DNA of 64,000 nt from assembly GCA_000972765.1 (NCBI GenBank), contig CP011265.1, forward strand, positions 682,001 to 746,000, given 5' to 3'. The position numbers were made by a program, and so were the translations under genes. The notes below the pieces were generated by a model. It did no database searches. It was not told the DNA's origin and was given only the letters and a program-made list of their open reading frames with translations. Positions 1 to 9,632 of this stretch are shown piece after piece (position 1 is the first letter of the stretch; each line of letters begins with the position of its first letter). Source of the stretch: Verrucomicrobia bacterium IMCC26134. GTDB taxonomy: Bacteria; Verrucomicrobiota; Verrucomicrobiia; Opitutales; Opitutaceae.

Positions 1-708
1 CTCACGCTGCTTGATCGTGACTTTGGTGATCTGGCCGCGCTCAAGTTCTCCGGTCTGGATGGCATTCTCTTCGATTTGGGCGTGTCTTCTTTTCAGCTCG
101 ACGAAGCCGAACGTGGATTTTCTTTCCGGGCTGATGCTCCGGCCGATATGCGCATGGATCCGCGTCACGGTGTGCCGGCCTCGCTCTGGCTCGAGACCGC
201 TACCGAGGAGATGCTCTACCGTGCCGTTGGCACTTATGGAGAGGAGCGACATGCAGGACGAGTGGTGCGCGCCATCCTCGCCGCACGCGGCACCAGCGCG
301 CTGGCTCGCACCGCGACACTCGCGGAGCTGATTTCCAATGCCATACCTCCGCGAGATCGTTTCACTTCTCGCATTCATCCTGCCACCCGCGCCTTTCAGG
401 GCATTCGGATTGCAGTAAACGACGAACTTGGCGCGCTCGAGCGTGCCTTGCCTGCCGCATTTGCGGCTCTCGAGCCCGGAGGAGTGCTTGCCGTCATCAG
501 CTTTCATTCGCTCGAGGACCGTCCTGTGAAGCAGGCCTTTCGCCGGCTTTGCGGGCAACCTGAGACGCGGAATGACCACCGCCCCGCCGATCTCCGCACC
601 GCAGTCGCTGATGCGCTCACCCGCAAGGCAGTCGTCGCGGGCGAACTCGAGACCTCCGTCAATCCCCGCAGCCGTTCCGCCCGCCTCAGGGCTGTTCGCA
701 AGCTTTGA
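1..708 (+). CDS. rsmH: 16S rRNA (cytosine(1402)-N(4))-methyltransferase RsmH, 5' end missing
   Basis: RsmH (MraW) methylates N4 of C1402 in the ribosomal P site, using S-adenosylmethionine. The reading frame is open from base 1, so the N-terminus, with the SAM-binding glycine loop, lies outside the window. Visible family motifs are [10 protein letters not shown] followed by a Gln-Leu-Asp and AERGFSF stretch, then [13 protein letters not shown] and [13 protein letters not shown]. The 235 residues present are about three quarters of the usual ~310. An internal ATG at 76 lies within the conserved core and is not the true start. The gene heads the dcw cluster here, as is usual, and ftsL follows after a 96-nt gap. 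Confidence 0.95.
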   Translation, partial: LTLLDRDFGDLAALKFSGLDGILFDLGVSSFQLDEAERGFSFRADAPADMRMDPRHGVPASLWLETATEEMLYRAVGTYGEERHAGRVVRAILAARGTSALARTATLAELISNAIPPRDRFTSRIHPATRAFQGIRIAVNDELGALERALPAAFAALEPGGVLAVISFHSLEDRPVKQAFRRLCGQPETRNDHRPADLRTAVADALTRKAVVAGELETSVNPRSRSARLRAVRKL

Positions 709-804
709 ACAGTTATTAACAAACCGCTCACCACCGTATCCGCCTCTAAACGACGTATTCATCGCTCACTTACTCACAACTTCTTCGCCAATCGTATCCC
801 GCAC

Positions 805-1209
805 ATGAATACTCGCGACACTAGCGCCTTTGCCACCCAGCTTTTCGTATCCGTGCTTTTGATGCTCGGGGTGGGAGGAGGGCTTGGCTTTTCCATTGTT
901 GATTTACGTCAGCGTATCTCTGTTTCCGCAAACAACGCGCGTATCCTTGATCAAAAAACCGCCGAGGCAGGCCGGCGTCTCGCCGAACTTGGTGGCTCGG
1001 TGGCAGCAGAGCAATCGCCCGAAGTGCTGCAGCGTCGCAATCAGTCCCTCGCACTGGGTTTGGGGCTGCCGCGCGAGGCCCAGGTAGTGCGCGTGGGTGT
1101 CTCCGCCGGCGAGCGTCTCGCGGCCAAGCGTAACGCAGAGATATTCCAGTCGGAACACGGTCTCGTATCCATCCCGGTCCATTTCAACCTTGGAGGCGCG
1201 CCGCGTTGA
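805..1209 (+). CDS. ftsL: FtsL-like cell division protein
   Basis: This 134-residue bitopic protein has a short cytoplasmic N-terminus, one membrane segment at about residues 10-30 and a periplasmic part that starts with a likely coiled coil (about 30-75, rich in Arg, Leu, Glu and Gln). Sequence identity is too weak to name it alone. Size, topology and position between rsmH and ftsI are those of FtsL, which joins FtsQ and FtsB in the complex that activates FtsWI. The ATG at 805 comes straight before the hydrophobic segment. ftsI starts 4 nt after the stop, so the two are probably translationally coupled. Any short periplasmic protein of this topology would look similar. Confidence 0.7.
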   Translation: MNTRDTSAFATQLFVSVLLMLGVGGGLGFSIVDLRQRISVSANNARILDQKTAEAGRRLAELGGSVAAEQSPEVLQRRNQSLALGLGLPREAQVVRVGVSAGERLAAKRNAEIFQSEHGLVSIPVHFNLGGAPR

Positions 1210-1213
1210 GCTG

Positions 1214-3097
1214 ATGACCGCTCGTGGATTTGCCACCAATATCCGACTTGGCCTGGTCGCCGGCCTTGTCCTCCTCGGTTTCGGGGTGCTTGCCGCTCGG
1301 TTGGTGCAACTGCATGTGGTGGATCGCGAACACTACCTCGCCCAAATTCAAAATTCCCGTCACGATATAGTCTCCGTCATCGCTCGGCGTGGCGATATTT
1401 ATGACACACGGCGCGATATACTCGCCACCAGCCAGACCGAAATAACGCTCGCGGTTGATCCATGGGCCGTCTCGAAAAAAATCGAGTTTCAGCGCACGCC
1501 GGCGCAGCGCGAGCGGCTTGCCGCCAAGGAGCGCGAAAAAAGGGCCAAACTTGCTTCGGAGCTCGGAATTTCGGTTGTCGAAATTGAAGCTTTTTTCACC
1601 CCTACCTGGAGGGATTTGCCTGTCGCTCAGGATACGCGGGACGAAGCCGCCGACGGTCGCGTGCGGGTCGAGTGGAAGAAACTCCGCGAAGGCGTGAGCG
1701 AGGAAGCGTTCGCCCGCATCGAGGCCATGCATGTCACGGGCCTCACCGCTGACCGCTCTTATCGTCGAGTCTACCCGCATAACGAGCTCGCCGCCCATCT
1801 TATCGGGTTTCTTAACAAGGAGGGAGCTGCCTCTGGCGGAGTGGAGTCATTCGCCGATCTTTACCTCAGTGGTCACGATGGCTGGCGCGAGGTCGAGCGT
1901 GATGCCCGACGCACAGAGTTGGCTCAGTTCAGGAACCGCGAAGTTGCCCCTTCAGACGGTTGGGGTGTGGTGCTTTCAATCGATACCGCCATCCAGCACA
2001 TCATCGAGCAGGAACTCGCTTTTATCGTGTCTTCTTTCAAGCCCGGCAAGGCGACAATCATCGTCAGCGATGCGAGATCCGGATTTCTTCTCGGTCTTGC
2101 CAATTACCCGACCTTCAATCTCAACGCCTATGGCGATGCTCCACTTGATGTGCAGCGTAACATTGCCGCCACCGACCTAATAGAGCCCGGCTCCACCTTT
2201 AAAATTGTCGCGGCATCTGGCGCTTTAAACGAAGGTTTGGTTACCCCGTCCACCAAGTTTGACTGCACACTGGCCAGTATTCTATATCAGGGCCGCGAGC
2301 GTAAATTTATGCGGGATGATCACCACTTCGATCATGCTTTGGCCGTTTCCGAGATCATAAGTCATTCCAGCAACAACGGCGCCGCGCAACTTGCCATGCG
2401 CCTCGGCGATCGCCGGTTTTACGACTACGCTCGGGCTTTCGGTTTCGGAGAGCGGACCGGATTCCCTATCGGTCACGAGGAACCCGGCATGCTGGCTGAT
2501 CCGGCAAAGTGGTCCGTGCCCGATATCACGCGTATCCCCGCAGGCTACTCGGTTGCCGCTACTCCACTTCAGGTCCACTATGCCATGTCGAGTATCGCCA
2601 GCGGAGGCAGCCTCATGCGTCCCCAGCTTATTCGCCAGATTCTCGACGCCCAGGGGGAGGTTGTCTATTCCTTCAAGCCCGCCGCCCGCCGTGTCGTGAT
2701 CGCTCCCGCCACCGCCGAGTCAATGGCCGCGATGCTCCAGAAGGTTGCCTCCGAGGAAGGCACGGCCAAGGTCGCCGCTATCCCTGGCTTCGAGGTCGCG
2801 GGTAAGACCGGCACTGCACAGAAGCTGATCGGTGGACGTTATTCCGAGCGTAATCACGTGGGTTCGTTCGTAGGTTTTTTCCCTGCAAGTCGTCCGCGAG
2901 TGGTTATCACTGTGGTGGTCGATGACGGTCACCCGGCCGACGGTCGCATAGCCTACGGTGCCACTGTGGCCGCTCCTAGTTTTCGTAAAATAGCGGAGCA
3001 GTTAATTCAGTATCTCGACATCAAACCCGTCGCATCTCCCCTTCCTGTCCCCATCGCTGGCAAGCTACTGGCTCACAATAAAGGAGCCCGTCCATGA
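1214..3097 (+). CDS. ftsI: Peptidoglycan D,D-transpeptidase FtsI (PBP3)
   Basis: FtsI is the class B penicillin-binding protein that cross-links septal peptidoglycan together with FtsW. The 627-residue product has an N-terminal membrane anchor (about 9-32), a pedestal domain and a C-terminal transpeptidase domain. All three penicillin-binding motifs are present: the nucleophile in STFK at 327-330, SSN in SHSSNNG, and KTG at 531-533 in VAGKTGTAQ. The frame stays open upstream to 1097, but that part overlaps ftsL and looks non-coding. The ATG at 1214 sits 4 nt after ftsL and just ahead of the anchor. The stop overlaps the murE start (ATGA). Confidence 0.95.
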   Translation: MTARGFATNIRLGLVAGLVLLGFGVLAARLVQLHVVDREHYLAQIQNSRHDIVSVIARRGDIYDTRRDILATSQTEITLAVDPWAVSKKIEFQRTPAQRERLAAKEREKRAKLASELGISVVEIEAFFTPTWRDLPVAQDTRDEAADGRVRVEWKKLREGVSEEAFARIEAMHVTGLTADRSYRRVYPHNELAAHLIGFLNKEGAASGGVESFADLYLSGHDGWREVERDARRTELAQFRNREVAPSDGWGVVLSIDTAIQHIIEQELAFIVSSFKPGKATIIVSDARSGFLLGLANYPTFNLNAYGDAPLDVQRNIAATDLIEPGSTFKIVAASGALNEGLVTPSTKFDCTLASILYQGRERKFMRDDHHFDHALAVSEIISHSSNNGAAQLAMRLGDRRFYDYARAFGFGERTGFPIGHEEPGMLADPAKWSVPDITRIPAGYSVAATPLQVHYAMSSIASGGSLMRPQLIRQILDAQGEVVYSFKPAARRVVIAPATAESMAAMLQKVASEEGTAKVAAIPGFEVAGKTGTAQKLIGGRYSERNHVGSFVGFFPASRPRVVITVVVDDGHPADGRIAYGATVAAPSFRKIAEQLIQYLDIKPVASPLPVPIAGKLLAHNKGARP

Positions 3098-4722
3098 TCG
3101 GTTACCTCAAGCAAAATTACCCCTTAATCCATGCTTTTGCTGCGGCCGCACCTTCCGCTTGTCCGGAGTCTGAAGCTCGTCCGCGTCGCGGTTCAGCGGA
3201 TCCCTTTTCCCGTGCATTAAAAATGGCGCCACAACTCTCCGACCTGTTTTCCGAGGGTGAGATCGTGTCCATGCGTGGCACGCTTGAACGCCCTATATCA
3301 GGGCTCGTGATGGACAGTCGTCGCGTTGTGCCCGGTAATGTCTTCTTTGCCCTGTCGGGTTTGCGCACCGACGGTGCGGTTTTTGTCGCCGAGGCTCTTA
3401 GTCGTGGGGCGGTTGCGATTGTCTCTGCCGCCGCTCCTGCCGCCGCACCGGCCAAGGTTACGTATGTTCAGGTGGCTGATCCTCGAGGTGCGCTTGCGCG
3501 CGCCGCCCGCCGTATCTACCGGGAGCCCGATCGCTCCCTTGGTGTTGTTGGCGTCACCGGCACTAACGGCAAGACCACCGTGGGACACTTGATCAAGCAC
3601 TTCCTTGAAGATGGTCCACGCGTGGGTTTGCTTGGGACCATTTCCTACGATCTCGGAGCCAGGATCGTGCCTTCATTTAAAACCACACCTGAGGCCCCCG
3701 ATATATTCGGCATGCTGGCCCAGATGCGTGACGCCGGTTGTCGCGAGGCGGTCATGGAGGTGAGTTCACATGGTATTGATCAGCAGCGCGTCGATGGTCT
3801 AGAGTTTGCGGCTGCTGTTTTTACGAATCTCACCCAGGATCACCTCGACTACCACCAGACTTTAGAGGCGTATTTTTCGGTAAAAACCAGGCTTTTCACG
3901 GGCGGCAGCGGGCGTCCCCCACCCGTCGCAGTGATCAATATCGACGATAACTACGGCCGCCGTTTGCTCGCGATGCTTCCAGCTTCGGTCCGGCCGGTTT
4001 CGTTTGGTGAATCGGCTGACGCCTCCGTGCGTGCCGAGGATGTTGAGTTAGGCTTTAAGGAGACTGTCTTTAACCTTGTCTGGCCCGAGGGCCGTGTCCG
4101 TGTTCGCTGCTCTCTGCTGGGGCGTTATAACGTCAGCAATGTGCTCGCCGCCGCCGCTACCGCTTGGGGACTCGGCCGTAATCCTCAGCTTTTCCTCCCT
4201 CGTCTCGCCGCTTTTCCCGGCGTGCCCGGTCGTATGGAGCGCATCGAAGAAGGGCAGTCCTACAATGTTTTGGTCGATTACGCGCATACTGACGACGCTC
4301 TGCGCAATGCCCTTGGCATGTTGCGCGCCATCACACCCGGGCGTGTGCTCTGTGTGTTCGGCTGCGGAGGAAATCGTGATCGTGCCAAGCGTCCGCTGAT
4401 GACACGAGCCGTTGAGGACTATGCCGACATCGCTCTGCCTACCGCAGATAATCCGCGCAACGAATCAGTTGTCCGTATTTTCGAGGATATGCGCGCAGGA
4501 GTGACTCAACCATCCAAGTTCACGTGGATAGAGGACCGCCGTCGCGCCATCAGCCTCGCTCTCGACATGTGCCGTCCTGGCGACTGCTTACTCGTCGCCG
4601 GCAAGGGACATGAGACGTATCAGGAATTTTCTGACACAATTACTCCCTTTGATGATCGTCAGATCGTGCGAGAGCTAATCGCGCTCAAACGACTCCGCCC
4701 GGGTGCTCCTCCGCCCGCTTGA
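3094..4722 (+). CDS. murE: UDP-MurNAc-tripeptide synthetase MurE (meso-diaminopimelate ligase)
   Basis: MurE adds the third stem-peptide residue to UDP-MurNAc-L-Ala-D-Glu in the cytoplasm, using ATP. The P-loop GVTGTNGKTT has its Lys at 160. The MurE signature EVSSHGIDQQR and the central domain follow. The DNPR motif at 452-455 is the one that goes with meso-diaminopimelate specificity, so the wall should be DAP-type. The ATG at 3094 overlaps the ftsI stop. The first 43 residues do not look like MurE, and homologous sequence begins near a second ATG at 3223 (MAPQLSDLFSEGE). That second start is a real alternative, although no good ribosome binding site is visible before it. Confidence 0.95.
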   Translation: MIGYLKQNYPLIHAFAAAAPSACPESEARPRRGSADPFSRALKMAPQLSDLFSEGEIVSMRGTLERPISGLVMDSRRVVPGNVFFALSGLRTDGAVFVAEALSRGAVAIVSAAAPAAAPAKVTYVQVADPRGALARAARRIYREPDRSLGVVGVTGTNGKTTVGHLIKHFLEDGPRVGLLGTISYDLGARIVPSFKTTPEAPDIFGMLAQMRDAGCREAVMEVSSHGIDQQRVDGLEFAAAVFTNLTQDHLDYHQTLEAYFSVKTRLFTGGSGRPPPVAVINIDDNYGRRLLAMLPASVRPVSFGESADASVRAEDVELGFKETVFNLVWPEGRVRVRCSLLGRYNVSNVLAAAATAWGLGRNPQLFLPRLAAFPGVPGRMERIEEGQSYNVLVDYAHTDDALRNALGMLRAITPGRVLCVFGCGGNRDRAKRPLMTRAVEDYADIALPTADNPRNESVVRIFEDMRAGVTQPSKFTWIEDRRRAISLALDMCRPGDCLLVAGKGHETYQEFSDTITPFDDRQIVRELIALKRLRPGAPPPA

Positions 4723-4738
4723 GCCCAGTTGTCTTTCA

Positions 4739-6094
4739 ATGCCTTTATTTGATCCCGATTTTATCGCCCGCGCCGCGTCCGGATATTGGACGAGAGCACC
4801 TGCATCCGCATTGACGGGTTTCGGAATCGACAGTCGGAGTCTTCGGCCAGGCGACGTTTTCGTAGCCATCAAGACCGCCAGCAGGGATGGTCATACCTAT
4901 CTGGCTTCCGCCGAAGCCGCCGGGGCGGCGGCCGCGCTTGTTGCTTCGCCTGATGCCACTCTGGAGCTCCCCCAGCTTGTTGTCGCCGATCCACTTTCAG
5001 CCTTTCAAGCTATTGCCGCCGCGCATCGCCGAACGTTTACCGGTCCCGTCATCGGTATTTCCGGAAGCGCCGGTAAGACATCGACCAAGAACCTGCTCGC
5101 TTTGCTGCTCGCGGATTCGCCAGGCACAGTTCTCGCCACGGAGGGTAATCTGAACAATCAGCTTGGTGTTCCGCTCACACTAACCCGCCTCGACTCCACG
5201 ATTCATCGCGCCGCTGTTATCGAGGCAGGCATAGGCGGTGCCGGCGAGATGGCTCCGTTGGCGGCGATGATTGCCCCGGATTTAAGTATTATCACGCTAG
5301 TCGCCGCCGCACACCTTGAGGCGCTCGGTTCGCTCAGTGGCGTGGCGCTTGAGAAGGGTGTGCTGTCCGCTGCAACCCGCGCTGGCGGGTTGAAAATATT
5401 TCCTGTCTCCTGCCTGACCTATGCCCCATTTAAGGAGTTGTCCGAACCCGTATGTAGTGTCGCTCCCGAGATTGTGCAATCACCGGTGGCTACCGTGATT
5501 CTTTGCGTCCCTAGCGGGGGCGTTTCCGCCCTGGAGTTTACATCTCGCCGTGTTTCCGACGGTATGGCACAAAATGCCTCGCTTGCGCTCGTCGCCGCCA
5601 TGCATCTTGGCGTCACAGCCAGCGCATTGCAGGCCAGGCTCTCGTCATGGCAACCCGCCGCATTGAGAGGAGAGCTTCGCAGAGACGAAGCCGGTCGTTG
5701 GTTATACGTGGACTGTTACAATGCCAATCCCGCATCCATGCACGATGCGCTGGCCGCCTTCGTCGACCTCGCCCCCGTAGTTGGGCCCAGGCTCTATGTG
5801 ATCGGCGGCATGGAAGAGCTCGGCTCGGAATCTTCTCGTTATCATCGTGAACTGGGATCGATGCTGGCATCACGAATGCGCACGGTTGACCGTGCTCTTG
5901 TGGTTGCAACGCCCTCCGCGACCGAGGCTGTCCTCGCCGGTGCCTCGGGCTCCACGAATGTCGCTGCGTCCGACCTCGCCGGCGTGCGCGCCCAGTTTTC
6001 GGCCTTTTCCGGTGCTGTCTTCATAAAGGGCAGTCGTCGCTATCAACTAGAATCCATTCTCGATCCTACCGGCGCACAAGCCGGCGTCCATTAA
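4739..6094 (+). CDS. murF: UDP-MurNAc-pentapeptide synthetase MurF (D-Ala-D-Ala adding)
   Basis: MurF ligates D-Ala-D-Ala, made by Ddl, to UDP-MurNAc-tripeptide and so completes the soluble precursor. The product has 451 residues, normal for the family. An N-terminal substrate-binding domain (DSRSLRPGDVFVAI) is followed by the MurF-type P-loop GISGSAGKTSTKN and, in the C-terminal half, YNANPASMHDAL and GGMEELG. The frame opens earlier at 4703, inside murE. I chose the ATG at 4739 because it lies 16 nt past the murE stop and gives a normal N-terminus. mraY starts 2 nt after the stop. Confidence 0.93.
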   Translation: MPLFDPDFIARAASGYWTRAPASALTGFGIDSRSLRPGDVFVAIKTASRDGHTYLASAEAAGAAAALVASPDATLELPQLVVADPLSAFQAIAAAHRRTFTGPVIGISGSAGKTSTKNLLALLLADSPGTVLATEGNLNNQLGVPLTLTRLDSTIHRAAVIEAGIGGAGEMAPLAAMIAPDLSIITLVAAAHLEALGSLSGVALEKGVLSAATRAGGLKIFPVSCLTYAPFKELSEPVCSVAPEIVQSPVATVILCVPSGGVSALEFTSRRVSDGMAQNASLALVAAMHLGVTASALQARLSSWQPAALRGELRRDEAGRWLYVDCYNANPASMHDALAAFVDLAPVVGPRLYVIGGMEELGSESSRYHRELGSMLASRMRTVDRALVVATPSATEAVLAGASGSTNVAASDLAGVRAQFSAFSGAVFIKGSRRYQLESILDPTGAQAGVH

Positions 6095-6096
6095 CC

Positions 6097-7218
6097 ATGC
6101 TCAGCTATCTAGCAGATTTCGAACACGTCTGGGGACCGCTCCGGCTTTTGCGTTTCCTTTCTTTCCGCGCGCTCATGGCGGCGGGGACTGCAACGGTTAT
6201 CGGTTTTTTTCTGGGCCCCTGGCTCATTACAAAACTTCGTGAGCTCAAATATGGGCAACATTATGACGATACACGGACGGGCGATCTCGCTCATCGGTTC
6301 GACAAGAAAAACGTTCCCACCATGGGGGGCCTGCTCATTTTCATATCTGTTTTCGTCAGTGCCGTGTTGTGGGCTGCACCAAATGTCTGGGTATACACCG
6401 CACTCTTTGTCTATGCCGCGCTCACTGGCGTGGGATTCAGGGATGACTATCTGAAAGCCGTTCATAAAAACAAGGATGGCATCTCATCCCGAGAGAAAAT
6501 CATCTGGCAGACTCTGGTGACGATCGGTTCGCTCGCCATGCTATTACTGCATCCGACCAGCGCCGAGAAAATCCGCGAAGTTTGGGTGCCGTTTCTAAAG
6601 GAACCGCTCTTTGTGTTTCCGCTTGGACTGGGCCTGCTGGGTTTGTTCGTGATGCATTTTTTTTGGGTCGTGGGGTTTTCCAATGCGATAAACCTCACCG
6701 ACGGGCTCGATGGACTCGCCATCGGATGCACAATCAGCGTCGCGCTTGTTTATGGCATTATGGCCTACGCGGCTGGTAATACGAAAATTGCGGCGTATTT
6801 GCTGATTTCTTATGTAAGCGGAAGCGGCGAGCTTACCGTTATATGTGCCTCCTTAGTGGGCGCTGGAATGGCTTTTCTCTGGTTCAATTCTTACCCGGCT
6901 GAAGTCTTCATGGGGGACACTGGTTCGCTCGCAATAGGAGGACTCATCGGCGTGATCGCATTTATGGTGCAGCAACCGTTCACACTTATTATTGTGGGCG
7001 GCGTCTTCGTGGTGGAGGCGGTCTCGGTCATAATACAAGTAGGATATTTCAAATACACTCGTCGCCGCCACGGTGAAGGTCGCCGCTTTTTTCGCATGGC
7101 GCCCATTCATCACCACTTCCAGAAATTGGGCTGGCCCGAGACCAAGGTTGTCCTGCGTTTCTGGATTGTATCCCTGATGTGTTCCCTGGCCGGTCTGGCC
7201 ACAATGAAGCTACGCTAA
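6097..7218 (+). CDS. mraY: Phospho-N-acetylmuramoyl-pentapeptide-transferase MraY
   Basis: MraY transfers phospho-MurNAc-pentapeptide from UDP to undecaprenyl phosphate, forming lipid I at the inner face of the cytoplasmic membrane. The 373-residue protein has about ten hydrophobic segments. Family motifs are visible: the cytoplasmic PTMGG loop, NLTDGLDGLAIG with the catalytic Asp pair, FMGDTGSLAIGG, and the HHH cluster in MAPIHHHFQKLGWPE near the C-terminus. The length matches the Gram-negative family. Only 2 nt separate it from murF. Confidence 0.97.
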   Translation: MLSYLADFEHVWGPLRLLRFLSFRALMAAGTATVIGFFLGPWLITKLRELKYGQHYDDTRTGDLAHRFDKKNVPTMGGLLIFISVFVSAVLWAAPNVWVYTALFVYAALTGVGFRDDYLKAVHKNKDGISSREKIIWQTLVTIGSLAMLLLHPTSAEKIREVWVPFLKEPLFVFPLGLGLLGLFVMHFFWVVGFSNAINLTDGLDGLAIGCTISVALVYGIMAYAAGNTKIAAYLLISYVSGSGELTVICASLVGAGMAFLWFNSYPAEVFMGDTGSLAIGGLIGVIAFMVQQPFTLIIVGGVFVVEAVSVIIQVGYFKYTRRRHGEGRRFFRMAPIHHHFQKLGWPETKVVLRFWIVSLMCSLAGLATMKLR

Positions 7219-7257
7219 CTCGCGTCGCATTTAGTAAACTGCACTAAAGCCAACTCC

Positions 7258-8556
7258 TTGAACGTTCCAGATTACATTCGTCCTTTGCTTACTCATCCCG
7301 TCGCGATTTTTGGCGGCGGAGTGAGCGGGCGTGCACTGGTCGCGTTGGTCAGACGTCTCGGCGCGCGAGCGATGGTATTCGATGCCAAACCGGCGGAGGG
7401 CGATTTCGGCGTGTTCACACCTGCCGACGCCACCGCGCATCGACTTGTGCTGTTTTCCCCCGGCTTCACGCCTACTCATCCCTGGTTGTCTGCCGCCAGA
7501 TCTGCCGGTGCTTTGTGTCTGGGTGAGATAGACTTCGCCTCGCTTTTCTGGCGCGGGCCATTGGTGGCTGTTACTGGCACCAACGGGAAAACTACGGTTA
7601 CCGAGTTTTTGACCCATGCACTCCACGCCGCAGGAATCGACGCTACCGCCACGGGCAACATTGGTTATCCTCTCTCTCAGCTTGTCGTCGATCGTGATGG
7701 CGGGGCACCCGATGCTTATGCGATTTGCGAGGTCAGTTCGTTTCAAGCCGAGACATTACGACATTTTCGAGCGGATAGCGCCGTCTGGATAAACTTCGCC
7801 GAAGACCACCTCGAACGACACGGTGCAATGGAGACTTATTTCATGGCCAAATGGCGGCTGCTTGAGCGGTCTCTAGGGGGGAGCATTCATGCCGGTAGCA
7901 GTGTTCAGCGTTTCGCGGCCCAGTATGGGCAAACTTTGCCGGCGGAAGCCTGCGTGCAGAGTGAAAACCAGGAGGGTGACGTGCTTTTACAGGGAACCGT
8001 TTTCGCTGATTATCCCCAAAGGGAAAACTTTCTTCTCGCTGCGGCTTGGTGGCATGCCGCGGGTTTGCGGGAGAGCGTGCTCTACACTGCCGCCCGAAGC
8101 TTCTTGCCGGCCCGCCATCGGTTGGAACGTGTGCTCGAGTCTGGCGGCGTTGTCTGGTGGAATGATTCGAAGGCTACAAATTTCCATGCCGCCGAGGCCG
8201 CGCTCGCCCGCTTCCAGCAGTCCGTTTTGCTCATTGCAGGTGGTAAGTCAAAGGGCGGAGATCTGCACGGGTTCGTCCGGCGTATGGCGCCGCGGATCCG
8301 GCATGTGGCCTTGATCGGAGAGACTCGTCACGTGCTGGCGACATTTCTTGGATCTGAAAACGTTCCCTACACCCTTTGTAATAATCTCTCGCAGGCAGTG
8401 GATACGCTGGCCACCCTTTCCGTGCCTGGTGATCAGGTTTTATTGAGCCCGGGTTTCGCCAGCTTCGACCAATTTAGCAGTTACGCCGAACGCGGCGATC
8501 AGTTCGTCGCTTTCGTAAAAAAGCATGCTGCCTCACACCTTTTACTCTCTGTTTAA
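7258..8556 (+). CDS. murD: UDP-MurNAc-L-alanine:D-glutamate ligase MurD
   Basis: MurD adds D-glutamate to UDP-MurNAc-L-alanine. The N-terminal UDP-binding glycine loop FGGGVSGRALVALV comes close to the start, the P-loop is VTGTNGKTTVTEF, and the middle domain carries CEVSSFQAE and NDSKATNFHAAEAAL. The 432 residues are typical. No ATG exists ahead of the glycine loop, so translation probably begins at the TTG at 7258, which has no clear ribosome binding site. This is the weakest start in the cluster. The neighbours are mraY (39 nt upstream) and a LysM gene (17 nt downstream). Confidence 0.92.
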   Translation: MNVPDYIRPLLTHPVAIFGGGVSGRALVALVRRLGARAMVFDAKPAEGDFGVFTPADATAHRLVLFSPGFTPTHPWLSAARSAGALCLGEIDFASLFWRGPLVAVTGTNGKTTVTEFLTHALHAAGIDATATGNIGYPLSQLVVDRDGGAPDAYAICEVSSFQAETLRHFRADSAVWINFAEDHLERHGAMETYFMAKWRLLERSLGGSIHAGSSVQRFAAQYGQTLPAEACVQSENQEGDVLLQGTVFADYPQRENFLLAAAWWHAAGLRESVLYTAARSFLPARHRLERVLESGGVVWWNDSKATNFHAAEAALARFQQSVLLIAGGKSKGGDLHGFVRRMAPRIRHVALIGETRHVLATFLGSENVPYTLCNNLSQAVDTLATLSVPGDQVLLSPGFASFDQFSSYAERGDQFVAFVKKHAASHLLLSV

Positions 8557-8573
8557 ATTTAACCAAAAACACC

Positions 8574-9596
8574 ATGAAATTACTCCATGTCAGCGCTCTC
8601 GTAATCGCGGTTCACGCCGCGGTTTTTGTCTTCATTTTTGCCACCCCGGGTTGTCGGTCCACGGGGCATGCGAACAAACCATCTCCGGACGCAACGTCAC
8701 CGACGTCTGTTACGCCGGTGATTGATAGCATAAAACCTCTACCAGTCGCTAATGATGGCAGTATTGCTTCCAGCACTACATCCGATTCATCCGTAACCCC
8801 GGTTTCAACGGTTCCGGTTTCGGCAGACGGTGTCATACGTTTTGCACCCACCCGTCCGCTCGGGGCTCCGGTTGTCGAGTCTGCCCCTGTGGCTGCCTCG
8901 GCCACTCATACCGTAGCCAAGGGCGATAGTCTTTGGTCGATTTCACGCAAATATGGGATCACCATCGAAGAGCTTACTGCTGCCAATCAACTGGCCAAAA
9001 CCGCCAATTTGCATCTAGGCCAGAAGCTCACGGTTCCGGCGAAAGTGGCTGCAACTGGCGCAAGTCAGGCTGGAGAGGCCTCCAATGTTTATACTGTAGC
9101 CTCCGGAGATACATTGGGATCCATCGCCCGAAAGCAGGGCACCACTGCCGCCGCTCTCCGCACGGCAAATAACCTCAAGGGCGACGCTCTGCGTATCGGA
9201 CAAAAGCTCGTGATTCCTGGGAACACCGCCTCGGTTTCCAATGATTCCGCGGTCTCGGCGCCTGCTGCCTCCGTTCCCTCGTCGCGTCCCGCTCCCCAGG
9301 CGGGCGACGCAACGCATACTGTAGTGCCGGGCGACAGTCTTGGCTCAATCGCGCGTAAGCACGGGGTCCGCGTAGGGGATATTGCTACGCTCAATAATAT
9401 CACCGATCCCGCTAAAATTCGCGTAGGCCAGACGCTAAAGCTGCCTGTCGGGGCGAAACCGGTTAGCGCAAAAACTCAGGGCACCAAGCCTGCCGCCTCG
9501 GCTATCCCCAACGCCGAGCCTGCGGCAACCGCTACACCGATCGCACCCGTAACCCCGGTCCAGCCGATGGCGGTGCCGGTCATTCGTATCGACTGA
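8574..9596 (+). CDS. Envelope protein with three LysM domains
   Basis: This 340-residue exported protein begins with a hydrophobic signal sequence ending in TPGCRS. The Cys at 27 could be lipidated, but Thr at -3 is poor for a lipobox, so either a lipoprotein or a plain anchored protein is possible. After a Ser/Thr/Pro-rich linker come three LysM domains at about 111-156, 171-216 and 247-292. Each starts with a T-V-x-x-GDSL or GDTL pattern and ends in a GQKL or GQTL pattern. LysM domains bind N-acetylglucosamine-containing glycan, here presumably peptidoglycan. No catalytic domain follows; the tail is Ala/Pro-rich. Its place between murD and ftsW suggests a role in septal wall metabolism, which is inference. 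Confidence 0.9.
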   Translation: MKLLHVSALVIAVHAAVFVFIFATPGCRSTGHANKPSPDATSPTSVTPVIDSIKPLPVANDGSIASSTTSDSSVTPVSTVPVSADGVIRFAPTRPLGAPVVESAPVAASATHTVAKGDSLWSISRKYGITIEELTAANQLAKTANLHLGQKLTVPAKVAATGASQAGEASNVYTVASGDTLGSIARKQGTTAAALRTANNLKGDALRIGQKLVIPGNTASVSNDSAVSAPAASVPSSRPAPQAGDATHTVVPGDSLGSIARKHGVRVGDIATLNNITDPAKIRVGQTLKLPVGAKPVSAKTQGTKPAASAIPNAEPAATATPIAPVTPVQPMAVPVIRID

Positions 9597-9632
9597 TCGA
9601 TACCCTACTCGTCGTTTGCATAAAATTATCTG

